Part shown: positions 22,441 to 33,104 of the stretch, piece by piece | Numbering within the stretch: the first letter of the stretch is position 1 | Layout of the letters: each line of letters starts with the position of its first letter | DNA from: Ichthyophis bannanicus | Lineage: Eukaryota > Chordata > Amphibia > Gymnophiona > Ichthyophiidae | Reading direction: 5' to 3' | Assembly: GCA_033557465.1 (NCBI GenBank) | Contig: CM066043.1 | Span: forward strand, 83,916,662-83,980,661 | DNA length: 64,000 nucleotides | Made by a program: the position numbers and the translations under genes | The notes under the pieces: generated by a model | Told to the model about the DNA's origin: nothing | Database searches by the model: none | What the model saw: the letters and a program-made list of their open reading frames with translations, nothing else

Positions 22441-23485
22441 CCAGATTGGATTTATTGATAGCCAGTGTCTTGGAGGGGGATCATAAATGTCCCAATGAGG
22501 TGGCGACTCTGGAATTTCTTGGTTCTGAGTAAAATTGTTGTGGTGCTGTGGCAGCGAAGATCTGGTTGGGCGATATTACTTAGCATGGTAGCCACTGGAT
22601 GTCGGTAGATCATTGTGGAATTTAGCTGTTTGTCCACTAAATGCACATGTGCAGACTGATGCACAGTACTTTGCCATGGAGTAACAGAGCACTGGAGCCC
22701 TCATTTTCAGGGTCTTCATAAATGCTGTCCATTTTGTTCCAGACAATTTTGGGATCAGATTGTTATGTGACATCAGTTTAAATGCCAACTTCATTAAGTT
22801 GTTTTTTAAAGTGATGTTGCAGTCTAAAGTTACTGTAAGTACAGTGGATTTAGTTCATGTTACACTCTTTGACCCAGGAGGAAAATGTTAAGTTCATCTG
22901 ATGCATTTGCATGATAATAATGGAACAACAAAGAGATTGTTTTAGTGGAACTTAGAGTGAGTCGCCAGGTTTGACAGTACTGTTGAATTGTGGCCATATT
23001 GGCATTCATACCATCCTCCAAGTCCAAGAAGCTGTATTTTTGCAAACTAAGGCATATGTCATCTGCATAAATGAATTATTTGGACTGAGTAACTGGAAGA
23101 TCATTGGTATATAAATTGAAAAGTGCTGGAGAAAGCACGGATCCTTGGGGCAATCCATTCTTCTGATACTTCCAGGCACACACTCTGTTACCAAAATGCA
23201 TTCTGAATCATCAGTTACTAAACAAACCAAAAGGGTAGAGTTTCAGGCAGCTTCACTAGTAGGCCAGTGTGCCAGATTATGTCATATGTTGCTGTGAGTT
23301 TATGGAACACTATGCCAGTTTTAAGGTTTTCTGGAATTTGGTTTGATAAATGTTATTAAAGACAACACCTGATCAGCAGTGCTGTGACCTTTGCAAAAGT
23401 CAGCTTGGTTTACTGACAGGATTGACTGAGTCATTGGGGTTGTTTGTAAAATGAGCCTCTCTAACAGCTTTAGACATATATGTAG
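22440..23485 (-). pseudogene. Jockey/I-like non-LTR reverse transcriptase fragment
   Basis: Minus strand: KLLERLILQ and ADFCKGHSTADQVLSL (about 23480-23340), then FMQMTYALV-like and MNANMATIQQYCQTWRLTLSSTK (23100-22900), then GTKWTAFMKTLKMRAPVLCYSMAKYC (22760-22680) and LVDKQLNSTM (22650-22620). The order matches the palm-to-C-terminus of a Jockey-superfamily RT with the TWRL and YSMAEYC-type motifs. It is distinct from CR1, L2 and RTE in this window. I recall similar proteins annotated as RNA-directed polymerase from jockey-like elements, but the exact clade is not certain. Heavily decayed. Confidence 0.65.
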
Positions 23486-23492
23486 GAGGTAT

Positions 23493-23869
23493 ATTAGAAA
23501 CACAGAAACATGACGACAGAAAAAGACCACATGGACTATCTAGTCTGCCCTTCCATATCAACCACTACACCAGTACCCTTTTTTCCTTTAGTGATCCTCT
23601 CTGTGTGTCCCATGCTTTTTTGAATTCAGAAACTGTCCTCATCTCTACCACCTCCACTGGGAGACTATTCCACGCATCTACCACTCTTTCCGGAAAAAAG
23701 TATTTCTGCATATTATTCCTGAGTCTATCACCTTTCACTCTCATCCTATGTCCTCTTCTAGTAGAGTTTGCTTTCCATCAAAAGAGGCTCTCCTCCTGTG
23801 CATTTATGCCATGGAGGTATTTAAATGTCTCAATCATATCACCTCTATCCCACCTTTCCTCTAAAGTAT
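23493..23869 (-). mobile_element. CR1 LINE copy, 3' part (segment 1 of 3)
   Basis: Begins with the tail phrase agaaacacagaaacatgacg of the second CR1 subfamily (also at 46.14 kb) and continues through the C-terminal coding region to ctctaaagtat. It resumes at 25229 after an inserted element, as alignment with the uninterrupted copy at 46.14-46.52 kb shows. Confidence 0.85.
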
Positions 23870-25228
23870 TGTCATGCCCTCACCACCCGCCTCTAGCCTA
23901 GAGGGGCGTGGTATCGGAGGAACTTCTCTCGATTGGCTTGGGCAAACTAACTTTCCCCAGGCGTATCTTGGGATATGTAGTTTGCCTTCAAAAATGACTT
24001 CAAGAAGAAGTTGTAGTCATGGTCCGGAGGTAAGGAAAAGTGACAGAATTTTATTTCTTACGCAAAAGTTCAAGTACCCTGTACACAGGACTCCTTCTTA
24101 TGCAGGATTATTGGTAATACAGCACTACAACAGCATAACTGCTTTACAAGCTTCAAACACACACAGCTGCTTCAAACGTTTCTCAGCCCTGAAAAAACAG
24201 CACTTCTTTAGCAAGGGTAAAAATGCCTCTTTTTAGCCTTGCCTTGTAAAACAATTAATGGCAACAATAAAACGTAGTCCCACTGGAACAAAAGCTTCTT
24301 CTTAACTCCCTTCCTGGATTAAGTTTAAACCAAAATATGAGAGACACGGACAGCAAATATTCACCAAGCTTTTTAGCTTCCCTGCAAGTTTTCCTGGCTG
24401 CATCACAAACCTCCAGGTGCTAGCAAAAGTATCCCCGGCCTCCTGTCGGTTCTCTGGGTCTTGTTATTTCCAGCTTTAGGAGACCTTCTCAGAAAGTGTT
24501 AGCCCTCAGCATAACGGTTCAACACACTTGGCTTGGCATAAAGTACAGTCCATAGGAAGATCCATAGCCCTCAAGTCATCCTCAGCAGTATCGACGTGCA
24601 TATCTTCAATTGTTGGAGCATTGCCCCGTTCTGAGTTCTCAAAGCAGTAATCAGTAAACAGCTCCCCCTTAGGTCCTAGAGTCATTCCTGTTCCCAACTC
24701 TACCCGAGACAGCGGTTAGTACCTTCAGCCTTCGGCCCGTCTCCTCGGCTGTGTTCCCTGTGGTTCAGCTCCTCCCAGGGCTCTCCTCTATGGCTCCGCT
24801 GCATCTCCCGCTTCTCTTGACTCTCCTGAGCCTCTTGTTTCTCCAGCTCCCCTTGTTTCTCCAGCTCTCCTTGTTTCTCCAGCTTCCCTTGTTTCTCCAG
24901 CTTCCCCTCTCTTTGCCTTAGCAGGGGTTTATATTTCCACCTCCAGGGTTCCTGCCCCTCCTCCTCCCTTCTGGCCCTTCCCAGTTGATAATAATCTCTT
25001 CTCATGCCTGCAGGGACCTCATAGGAGTCTGGGTGTGGCACCCTGGGCTTTCTCTCTCTTCTTTTTCTCCCTTCGTGGGGCCTGAGATCCAGGCCAGGCA
25101 GGGATTTCGTGGGTATCGGTGTACGCAGGATTCAGGTTACCCTTGAAATACACAACTGGGCTCTCCCCTAAGTCCAATTCCATGTCCTTTTCTATTCTCA
25201 TGGGTTCAAGAGGGGCGTCTCTGTCACA
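23870..25228. mobile_element. LTR-like insertion (probable solo LTR), 1.36 kb
   Basis: The insertion splits CR1 between ctctaaagtat and agtatacatatt. It starts tgtcatgcc and ends ctgtcaca, the TG...CA ends of long terminal repeats, and is flanked by gtat (4 bp) or agtat (5 bp) depending on one ambiguous base. No second LTR or internal region is seen, hence solo LTR. On the minus strand a coding-like stretch (25201-24506, two frames) includes a Lys/Glu/Gln repeat with six-residue period (GELEKQ, 24833-24905) encoded by an 18-bp tandem repeat. I do not recognise that protein; it may be incidental to the LTR. Confidence 0.65.
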
Positions 25229-26240
25229 GTATACATATTAAGATCCTTAAGTCTGTCCTCATATGCTTTATAACAAAGATCACTAACCATTTTAATAGCC
25301 ACCCTCTGTACCGACTCCAACCTGTTTATATCCTTTTGAAGGTGCGGTCTCCAGACTTGCACACAATACTCCAAATGAGGTTGCACCAAAGACTTATACA
25401 GAGGCACTATCACCTCCTTTCTTCTGCTGGCCATTCCTCTCCCTATGCACCCAAGCATCCTTCTAGCTTTTGCCGTTGCTTTTTCTACCTGTTTAGCTAC
25501 TTTAAGATCATCAGATACAATCACGCCTAGATTCTGCTCTTCTTTTATGGACAGACATACTTTACCCCCTATACAATATCCCTCCCTAAGATTGCTGCAG
25601 GCCAAATGTATGACCTTGCGCATTTTTAACATTAAATATCAGCTGCAAAATTCTAGACCATTCTTCAAGCTTAGCGAGATCCCTCCTCATGTTATCTATA
25701 CCTTCCTGGGTATCTACTCTATTGCAGATTTTGGTGTCATCCGCAAAGAAGCAAACCTTACCTGACAGCTTTCTGCAATATCACTAACAAAGATGTTAAA
25801 AAGAATTGGACCAAGGACAGATCCCTGTGGCACACTACTGGTAACCTCCTTCTCCTCAGAGTGAGCTCCATTTACCTGTACTCTTTGTCGCTTCCCACTC
25901 AACCAATTTCTAACCCAAGCAGTAACTTTAGGGTCCATCCCTAGGGTGCTCAGTTTGTTCATGTTGCCTGTGCGGAACAGTGTCAAAGGCTTTACTGAAA
26001 TTTAAATACACCACATCTAGGACTCTCCCTCGGTCCAACTCCCTGATCATCCTGTCAAAGAAATCAATCAGATTTGTCTGATAAGACCTGCGTCTGGTGA
26101 ATTCATACTGCCTCCAATCCGGTAATCCATTTAGACTCCAGAAACCTCACTATTTTCTCTTTCAGCAGTGCTTCCAATAATTTACTCACCCCTGACATTA
26201 AACTAACCGGCCTGTAGTTTTCAACCACATTGTTACTTTT
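25229..26240 (-). pseudogene. CR1 ORF2 RT domain (segment 2 of 3)
   Basis: Minus strand: 25986-25714 has [33 protein letters not shown] and VSDIAE; 25632-25198 has [32 protein letters not shown]. The region around the FADD box is frame-broken. It is the thumb and C-terminal part of the same copy as 23493-23869. It ends at the TTTA-rich tail of the L2-like insertion. Confidence 0.85.
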
Positions 26241-28459
26241 TTATTTTATTTATTTATTTATTTATTTAGCAAGCATTTGTATACCGCTCCTTCCAGCAAT
26301 CAGAAGCGGGGGAGATTACATGGATAAAGCTGTCGAATTAAGACAGAATAATTTTGATTTGTACATAAAGATTCGAAAGGTTAGCACGTCACGCAGAAAA
26401 TTATCTACTTCTAAGCTAAGGGGATAATAATTTACATATGTACATTTATACATTACAGGTTTCTGGGGAGCTGTGGGGGAGTTGCCCCTCATGCGAATTT
26501 AGTACAGGTTGAAATGACTTTGAAATAGGTGGGTTTTTAGTTTCTTTCTAAAGTCGGCTAGATCAATGCTGGCTCGTAGGTCAGGTGGGAGTTGGTTCCA
26601 TAGTGTCGGTGCTGTGTATGAGAAAGCCCTGTTACTAGTGATTTTTTTGACTGATCTGATATCTGTTGGAGTGTGGAGGGTGTTGGAATTGATGTTTCTC
26701 CTGTTTCTTTTGGATGGTTGCAATCTGATTAGGGTGTCGAGGAAGGATGGTACTATGCTGTGGATGAGTTTGAAGGTGGTCTTCAGTATTTTGTGCGGGC
26801 TGCTATGGGGAGCCAGTGTAGCTCAATTAGTACTGGTGTAATGTGTTCAGTAAGACTTTTCTTCATGATGATCCTGGCAGCTACATTTTGTGCCATTTGA
26901 AGGATGTTCAGGGTTTTCTTAGGAAGTCCTTGAAGAATGGCGTTGCAATAGTCAAAATGTGGCATGATGAGTGCTTGAGCAACGGATCTGAAGTCGTGGG
27001 GATCAATAATATTCCATATGGGTTGTAGAGCTCTCAGTTTGTAGAAGACTGCCCTGTTGGTTTTGCGCAGGTGAGTTTCCATTTTTAGGTCGCAGTCAAA
27101 TGTAACTCCTAGATATTTTCTTTCTTTCTTTGTTTGATAAGTGTTGTTACACAGGGTTATTGATGTAGGTGGGTCAAAATTTGCTTTCCTTGAGATATAC
27201 ATCATCTCAGTTTTCTTGTGGTTGATTGTCATGCTGCTTTGTTGTAACCAGTTTTGCATCTCGCCAAGACATGTTTCGAGTGAGCTGTAGTCCGGGTTGT
27301 CAGTGTCAAGTTGTGTGTACAGCATAATATCATCGGCATAAATGTGGTAGTTGATTTTATGCTGTGTAAATATTTTGCATAGTGGTTGCATATATACGTT
27401 GAAAAGGAGTGCTGAGAGTGCAAAGCCTTGTGGTATACCTTGTGTTTGAGAGAATGCTTCTGCTTTTTCGCCGTTGAATTGTACCTGTTGCATTCGGTTT
27501 GAGATGTATGATGTGAACCACTTTAGTGGGGTTCCTGATATTCCTATTGACTTGATTCTGTTTAAGAGGGTTCGATGGTTAACTGTATCAAAGGCAGCTG
27601 AGATGTCAATGAATAGGAGTATATACATTTTCTTTTTGTTTTCCAGGCCCTTGAGTAGGTTGTTAAGTAGAACTAGTAATAGGGTTTCGACCCCATGATG
27701 TTGTCTAAAGCCGTATTGCTGGTCATCTAGAGGAGCATTGTCGTTCAGGTAGTCTTGGAGTTGTAATAGGACCGCCTTTTCAATGATCTTTGCTAGGAAT
27801 GGTATGCTCGATATTGGGCGGTAGGATGCTGGGTCATCTCTGCTGAGTGTACTGTTTTTTAGAATAGGTCTTATGACGGATTTCTTTAGCTCAGTGGGCA
27901 TGAATCCTTGTTGTAGTGATAGGTTTACTATGTGCGAGATGTACGGTGCTATGTCCTGTTTCACTGCCTTGATCCAGGTTGCTGGGCAGGGGTCGAGTGG
28001 GGATGTGGTGCTGTTTATGCTTGTGAGTATGGTTGCAATTTGCTGGTCTGCGATTTTGTGGAAATGTTTCCATAACTGGTCTTGATTTGTGTTGGTCTCA
28101 AGGTTGTTTAGTGGTGTCGGTAGTGTTGAGTCATGGTAGAATGTAGGTCTTGTGGCAGTTAGTTTGCTCGCATAGTGGTTTGCCAATGTTTGGGCCTTGA
28201 TGGAGTTGTTTAGGTTGTCGCTTTGAGATGTTTTAGTAAGAGATTTGACGAGTTCAAATAACTCCCGCGGTCTGTTGATCGCTTTACTTAATATGTTAGT
28301 GTGATGGTTTCTCTTAGCAGAGCTGACGTCATCTTTGTACTTTGTAAGAAGGGTCATGTATTTGGTTTTGAGCTCGATGGATTTGGTTTGTCTCCATTTT
28401 CTCTCTATTTTGCGGAGTTCTCTCTTCGATCTTGCTAGGGTTTCCGTGTACCAGGGTTC
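26241..28459 (-). mobile_element. L2-like LINE inserted in CR1
   Basis: The 3' end (ttattttatttatttatt, then gtataccgctcc) lies at 26241; the 5' end is near 28459, just before the Trp-Tyr codons that follow the endonuclease in such proteins. CR1 sequence resumes on both sides (gttttcaaccacattgttac on the left, gcttttgtgtaaaggg on the right), so this is a nested insertion. Any target duplication is short and T-rich and cannot be defined exactly. Confidence 0.85.
26500..28459 (-). pseudogene. L2-like reverse transcriptase, one frameshift
   Basis: A long open frame on the minus strand covers 28459-26783 and continues, after a one-base shift near 26782, to about 26499. Motifs in order: basic linker (PWYTETLARSKRELRKIERKW), YRPISSIPFLAKIIEK, YGFRQHHGVETLLL, FIDISAAFDTVNH, GIPQGFALSALLFN, IYADDIMLY, then the C-terminal RLDYCN-type segment HFDYCNAILQGLPKK and HITPVLIELHWLPI. 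The final RKKLKTHLF occurs after the shift. The YADD box is intact. The endonuclease is absent. Upstream, the frame continues in phase into CR1 RT sequence up to 28528. Confidence 0.88.
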
Positions 28460-28703
28460 GGAGTTGCTTTTGTGTAAAGGGACCATATGTGCCTTTCTCC
28501 AGTCCTCTGGCACCACTCCTGACTCCAACGAGGCATTGAAAGGTCAGTCAGTGGAGCTGCTAGAACGTCCTCAAGTTCCCTCAGTATTCTAGGGTGTATC
28601 CCATCTGGTCCCATCGCTTTGTCTACTTTAAGTTTAGCTAGTTTCTCACAAACACAGTCTTCTGAAAAATGTTCAAGATGTCCCTCGCTTCTGTTCCTGT
28701 TTG
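28460..28703 (-). pseudogene. CR1 ORF2 (segment 3 of 3)
   Basis: Minus strand encodes LAKLKVDKAMGPDGIHPRIL and the following leucine-rich segment up to the L2-like insertion point. It belongs to the same CR1 copy as 25229-26240 by subfamily and order. Frameshifted near 28540. Truncated at about 28703. Confidence 0.85.
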
Positions 28704-28739
28704 TTACCAATATATTAATATGTAACAATAAATATTAAC

Positions 28740-29260
28740 ATTGGCCTATTCAGGAAAGTAGGGGAGGGAGAGATACTAGACTCCTGAGGGGGTAGAGAAG
28801 GAGAGATGATGGAAATGGAGGGAAGGCATAAGCAAAGGAAAGGGAAATGCTGGATTATAGGGGGTAGGGAAGGAGAGATACTGGACAGAGTGTGTGTGTA
28901 TGTTAGGGATGGGGGGGAGGGGGGTGGTGCTGCATGCTCACCTAGGGCATCAGATACCTTTGGACTGGGCCTGACTAGAGGTGGAGAGACGATCAATAAC
29001 AGGGAAAGAACTAGGGCTGGTGAGGGGAGAGAGGCAGAGAAAGGCAGAAGAGACTGTGGAGGGGATAACTATAAAAGGTGGAAATTGTGGACTAGAAAGT
29101 GTATGAAAGACAGGACGGAACAGGAAGCTGGGAAAAGAATGAGACAGAGGTGGAGAATGAGAGCACTAGGGAAGTAAGAGTAGGAAATGGAAAGTTGGTA
29201 AGAGGGTAAAAAGAGGGAGACTGAAGACTGGAGGAAGGAGAAGGAGGAATTAAATCTAGC
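28740..29260. repeat. Purine-rich low-complexity tract
   Basis: G/A-rich strand with repeated gggagggagagatactgga and gaggaagg phrases, about 60 bp apart near 28764-28880. No coding support. Confidence 0.6.
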
Positions 29261-29266
29261 ACTTTA

Positions 29267-29348
29267 GTCGCACTGCCAAGAAAACGCAGGAGCTGCTGGG
29301 TCGCCAAGAGTCAGCATTGACTCAAAGGCATGCATTGCATTGCATAGG
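29267..29348 (+). mobile_element. RTE-type SINE/LINE tail
   Basis: gtcgcactgccaagaaaa to tgactcaaaggca is nearly identical to the SINE tail at 21900-21965. It ends in a short (gcatt)n run. The tRNA-like head is missing. Confidence 0.75.
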
Positions 29349-30317
29349 TAGATAAAAAGGTAGAGGAGAGAAATGGAGAAGAAAGACAAAACAGAAGGAT
29401 CAATTATGGGAGGAAGGAGAGAAAAGAGATAGAATATTGGAACGATATGCTGGAAAAAGATGCAGAAAAAAACCAACAAGAGGAGATCGTAAAAGAGAGT
29501 AGGATTAATCCAATTCAAAATATACAATTATCTAAAAAATGTTACTTCAAGGTTTTAGAAAATGAAAATATGGGCTTCTTTATAATTTTGCTCACTACAG
29601 GAAGCAATGCATTTCTCTTTCTTTCTTCAGTGTTCCACTGCTCATAGTCCATTTTTTGGGTTTTCCATTTAATTATTTTGTCTGAATATTGGTTCTTAAT
29701 TTATAGTTTTCTATTCTTTACTGTCTTGCCTATGTAACCGAGGCAAGGCTTGTTCTGTTTTCCCAGTGGGAGATGTATTGGTATTCTAGAATATTTTCAG
29801 TGCTGACTTTTTAAGTAGGGTTGGAGCCTTTGGAGTTCTTGGACTTGGTGCTGAAATTGTATGGTAAGCTTCTAAGGATCCATTTCAACGTTCTACAGCC
29901 AAAATGCTTCCAAAATAAATTCAGTCACACTTTACTAAGTCTGGGTCACTGAGAATAAAAATGATGCTTAAAATTTTTATTGGCTTTAGTTTTCAATTTA
30001 CACTGCTGTGTCAGTACATACAACCTCATTTTGAAAGTGCTAAGGATATGCGAGCTATAATGGGAAGGGATCTCAATTTAAACCATAAATTACTAAAATA
30101 CATGCATATTTTCGACTGGATTTTGATAAATCTATGTTTTTGTTTAGACAGTACTTGCTTTTCAGGCAAAACAATTAATGAATGATGCAATTTGAAGGTG
30201 CTATTGCACCATACATGATATGAATTGCATCATGTTATCTTTTTAATGAACATGATGTGTCAGTTGTATTTTGGCTATAGACCAGTCTTCTCAGTGTTTG
30301 TTTGTTTTTTTTCATTT
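29349..30317. other. No recognised gene; possible intron of the following pseudogene
   Basis: AT-rich, no coding pattern. It ends in a long T-rich run and tttcatttag at 30317, which looks like a 3' splice site ahead of the coding block. That reading is inference. Confidence 0.4.
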
Positions 30318-30942
30318 AGCCAAAGTAAAAGCTAATTGTTTGAACTATGCAGATTACTTCTACATTCGTTGTGAAGTGACTTTTGCATCACAAAAACGCA
30401 ATATAACCACTTTGATTAAGAAAGTTTACCACCTTTACTTTGACTGTAAAATTGGAAATCAGGACAAAGGCTGGGCCCCACACATATGCTGCAACACTAG
30501 TGCAACAAATCTTTACCATTGGTTGCATAGAAAAAGGAAATCCATGCCTTTTGCAGTACCAATGATTTGGAGAGAGACGACAGATCATATCAGCAATTAT
30601 TACTTCTGCATGGTGCCTCCTTTTGGGAAAGGTTTGCCTAAGAAGAAAAGTGGATTGTTCAGTATCCAAACATTCCATCAGCTATAGCCCAGTACCCCAC
30701 GGAGAAGGACTGCCGGTTCCTGATGCTCCAGAATAATTCTCACAAGTCAGAAGAGGAAGGGGAAGGGGATAAAACTTCTGATCCTGAACCATCAATGTCA
30801 CGACCCAGATTTTATCCCATTTCCTTCTCGGAACCACATCTCATAACACAAGGTGAACTGAATGACCTTGTCAGGAATTTGGAATTACCTAAGAACAAGG
30901 CAGAGCTGTTGGGCTCCAGATTGCAGCTGTGGAATCCGCCAT
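30318..30942 (+). pseudogene. Zinc-cysteine protein pseudogene (uncharacterised animal family)
   Basis: Three frames joined by frameshifts encode: VKANCLNYADYFYIRCEV, then RNITTLIKKVYHLYFDCKIG, NQDKGWAPHICCNTSATNL, the basic HRKRKSMPFAVPMIWRETTD, HISNYYFCMVPP, then YPNIPSAI near 30668, VPHGEGLPVPDAPE (another frame, near 30695) and EPHLITQGELNDLVRNLEL near 30835, ending KAELLGSRLQLWN. I recall this arrangement from multi-copy uncharacterised proteins in many animals; no function is assigned. Cysteines that would bind metal are partly lost (YIRCE where a CxxC is expected, HICCNTS where a further Cys is usual, YFC intact). It is cut off at about 30942. A retrocopy with a splice-like upstream edge or an exon of a dead gene are both possible. 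Confidence 0.65.
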
Positions 30943-31100
30943 GATCCCAGCATTTCCTCTGCGTTATTTGCAGAGGAAAGGCTAGGAATGCCCCCTGCAT
31001 CTACTGCGGGACTTCTGCAGCTAACTCTGGCTTTTTGCAGTTATTGCTCTGCCTTAGCTGCCAAAACCTACCGTGGTTTAGTAAACATACCCCTAAGCCT
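30943..31100. mobile_element. Possible MITE end
   Basis: ggtttagtaaacatacccc at 31075-31093 matches the complement of the GGGGCATGTTTACTAA-type end seen at 55.28 and 44.88 kb. A left partner was not found. It sits just after the point where the zinc-protein homology stops. Confidence 0.4.
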
Positions 31101-31194
31101 CCATGTTCAATCCTGGACTGCTTCTTGAATGAGGTAATATCCCTTTATATCTGAAATAATAAGCAGACTAGAATGCAGTTAAACTGTTATCTCT

Positions 31195-31660
31195 GCCTAT
31201 ATTAAAGACAGATTGGCTCTACCTGATTTCAAAAAAGAAATACAATTGGGCTGCACAACTGAGAGCAGCCCTATCCTCCTACTACCTGACAACTGATCAA
31301 TAATGGGCGGGGATGGAAAACCACTCTCTCTTCCATAAGCCCTCCAATATATTTTATTCTCTCCAACAGAACATGTGTGGCATCTACTGCACTCACATCC
31401 TTTGATTCAGGAGATACTTAATATCTGGGGAAAGGTTTGTAGATTATTAAATAAATCTCCTTCTCTTTATCTCCTCTTTTTCCAGTATGCTTTAATGCAT
31501 TATTTCCCCATGGTTTTCAGTATCCTGCCTGATTTAAATGGTGAACTGATGCTGTTATATACAAAATATTAGATTTAATAATGGAATCTTCATTTAAATG
31601 GCGAGAAGCTATTAGAATATTCTGAGGGTTCTCCTCATATTCTCATTCATTCAATTAGAA
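31195..31660 (+). pseudogene. L1-like ORF2 fragment (post-RT region)
   Basis: In shifting frames: RLALPDFKKKYNWAAQLRAAL-like (31212-31275), then EHVWHLLHSHPLIQEILNIW (31370-31425) and FPMVFSILPDLNGEL. The GGLALPDFK..YxAAQLR motif is typical of the region after the thumb in L1-clade ORF2. Heavily decayed. It may be the same copy as 33755-34405. Confidence 0.6.
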
Positions 31661-32160
31661 CACTTCTTTCATCCCCATAAAACCAAATGTATTAAACCTC
31701 TACTGAGGAAAGCTACTTATTAGGGCATACACTAGCAGAGGTTTAAGTTCAGTTATATTTATAACTATTAGGCTGATGCAGAAAGCTAGTGCTAGACCCG
31801 CACTGAATCAACTTGTTACATTCCCGTCAATGCTAGACCACCAGGTTATTTTATTTTACTTTGGGGTGGGGGGTACAGGGGCTTCTAGACCCCAGGTAAT
31901 TACTTTCTCTCAGGACATCGGCCCCTGACAGTGTTTTTTAAGGCATAGGGAGCTTTTCCCGATGCCGCAATCATTCCCAATGCCATCAAAATACTGTTGG
32001 GGGGGGGGGGGGGGGTTATCAGGGCCGCTGAGCCACAAGGGATTTTGATTTCCTTATTTTTATGCCATCGGGGGCTTTGCCCGATGCCTGATCATCTGAG
32101 GAAAAAATGATCTAGGTATCAGGGAAAGCACCCAGTGCCATCAAATTACTGTTGGGGGTG
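31660..32160. repeat. Diverged 155-bp duplication with hairpins and a G17 run
   Basis: ccatcaaa followed by tactgttgggg occurs at 31983 and 32138. Each copy contains a small palindrome (catcgggggctttgcccgatg near 32062-32083, and an agcttttcccgatgc relative at 31951). The homopolymer at 31999-32015 is 17 G. Confidence 0.55.
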
Positions 32161-32320
32161 TTAGAGGTTTAACACTAGAAGCCCCAAAGTGCATCAGTTG
32201 ACACAAATGCATTTTCAAAGTTGTATACCAGCGTCACTGCTAGAACCATGTCAGTCATGTTCCATGACTTTGTTAGCAAGGTCAAGATGTTCAAAATATG
32301 TGCATCGAAAATTAATGACA

Positions 32321-32463
32321 GATGCACCACCTAGAGGGAAAATGAATTTATACCTAGAAGTCCCAAAGTACGTCAATTGACACACTCAATTGTCTTGGAT
32401 GCGTCAATTGACGTACTTTGGGGCTTCTAGGTATAAATTCATTTTCCCACTAGGTGGCGCATC
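32321..32463. repeat. Internal palindrome of the MITE
   Basis: Arms 32321-32380 and 32404-32463 pair almost completely, starting gatgcaccacctag and ending ctaggtggcgcatc, with gtcaattgac in both arms near the centre. The loop is about 23 bases. The arms include copies of the end motif tagaagtcccaaag. Confidence 0.9.
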
Positions 32464-32514
32464 TCAATCACTGTTTACAGTTTTATTCTGACATTACAAA
32501 CAATAAACACACAA

Positions 32515-32535
32515 TGACGTCATGTAATGACGTCA
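32515..32535. promoter_or_regulatory. Two perfect CRE-like palindromes
   Basis: TGACGTCA occurs at 32515-32522 and 32528-32535, five bases apart, inside the MITE. This is the consensus site for CREB/ATF factors. Use by the host is inference. Confidence 0.6.
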
Positions 32536-32970
32536 CATACTGCGCGTATTTAACAAATAAGTAACTTCACATTAATTCACATCTGTATTTCATGCTAAAC
32601 ACAGGCATCATGATAATGTGCCAATTGACGCACTTTGGGGTTTCTAGGTAAAATTCCTTTTGGGGCTTCTAGTGTTAAGTCACTTGAGATCCTGCAGTAA
32701 AGCGTTTTGCGTTATGGCTGGTTGTAAAATCCTCTATGCCTGTCTCTGCATCAGGTGTAGCCATGATTTGCATACCAGATCATTATGTGCAGCTGATTAA
32801 AATACATTTAAATACGAGTGGCATTAATTGAGCAGTAGTCTTTCCGTCAATGTTTGTCTGTTTTCTGCATTGAAAAGGTGTGTAAAGTGTGCTTAAATGT
32901 GGCATTAGGGGTTCTTAAAGGCCGTGCTAGCTTTATGCATCGGCCTGTATGTTTTATTAAAATAGGGAAC

Positions 32971-33104
32971 TAAAAAAAGCAACCAAAGTGTCTGTAAATA
33001 GAAACAGAATGAAAAAAACAGATACCCAGACTGGCAGAGTTTTCAGGTTTGAAAAAACTCCTTCCTTTATTGCCCCAATAAAGGAAGGGTTTTTTTTTCG
33101 TTCA
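32971..33104. mobile_element. Fold-back retroposon, copy 1 (134 bp)
   Basis: Flanked by a perfect 15-bp direct repeat attaaaatagggaac at 32956-32970 and 33105-33119. The insert starts taaaaaaagcaacc, holds acccagactggcagag and ttcaggtttgaaaaaa, and ends in a hairpin: ccttcctttatt pairs with aataaaggaagg around a five-base loop, extended by an A-run and a T-run. Long, insertion-specific duplications suggest target-primed reverse transcription. No match to a known family was recognised. Confidence 0.75.

Larger units (their letters stand above)
32173..32674. mobile_element. piggyBac-like MITE with TTAA target duplication
   Basis: Terminal inverted repeats cactagaagccccaaa (from 32173) and ttttggggcttctagtg (to 32674) are flanked by TTAA at 32169-32172 and 32675-32678. 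TTAA duplication with short inverted ends is the hallmark of piggyBac transposition. At 502 bp with no coding capacity, it is non-autonomous. It contains a second internal palindrome at 32321-32463 that repeats the terminal motif. Confidence 0.82.
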
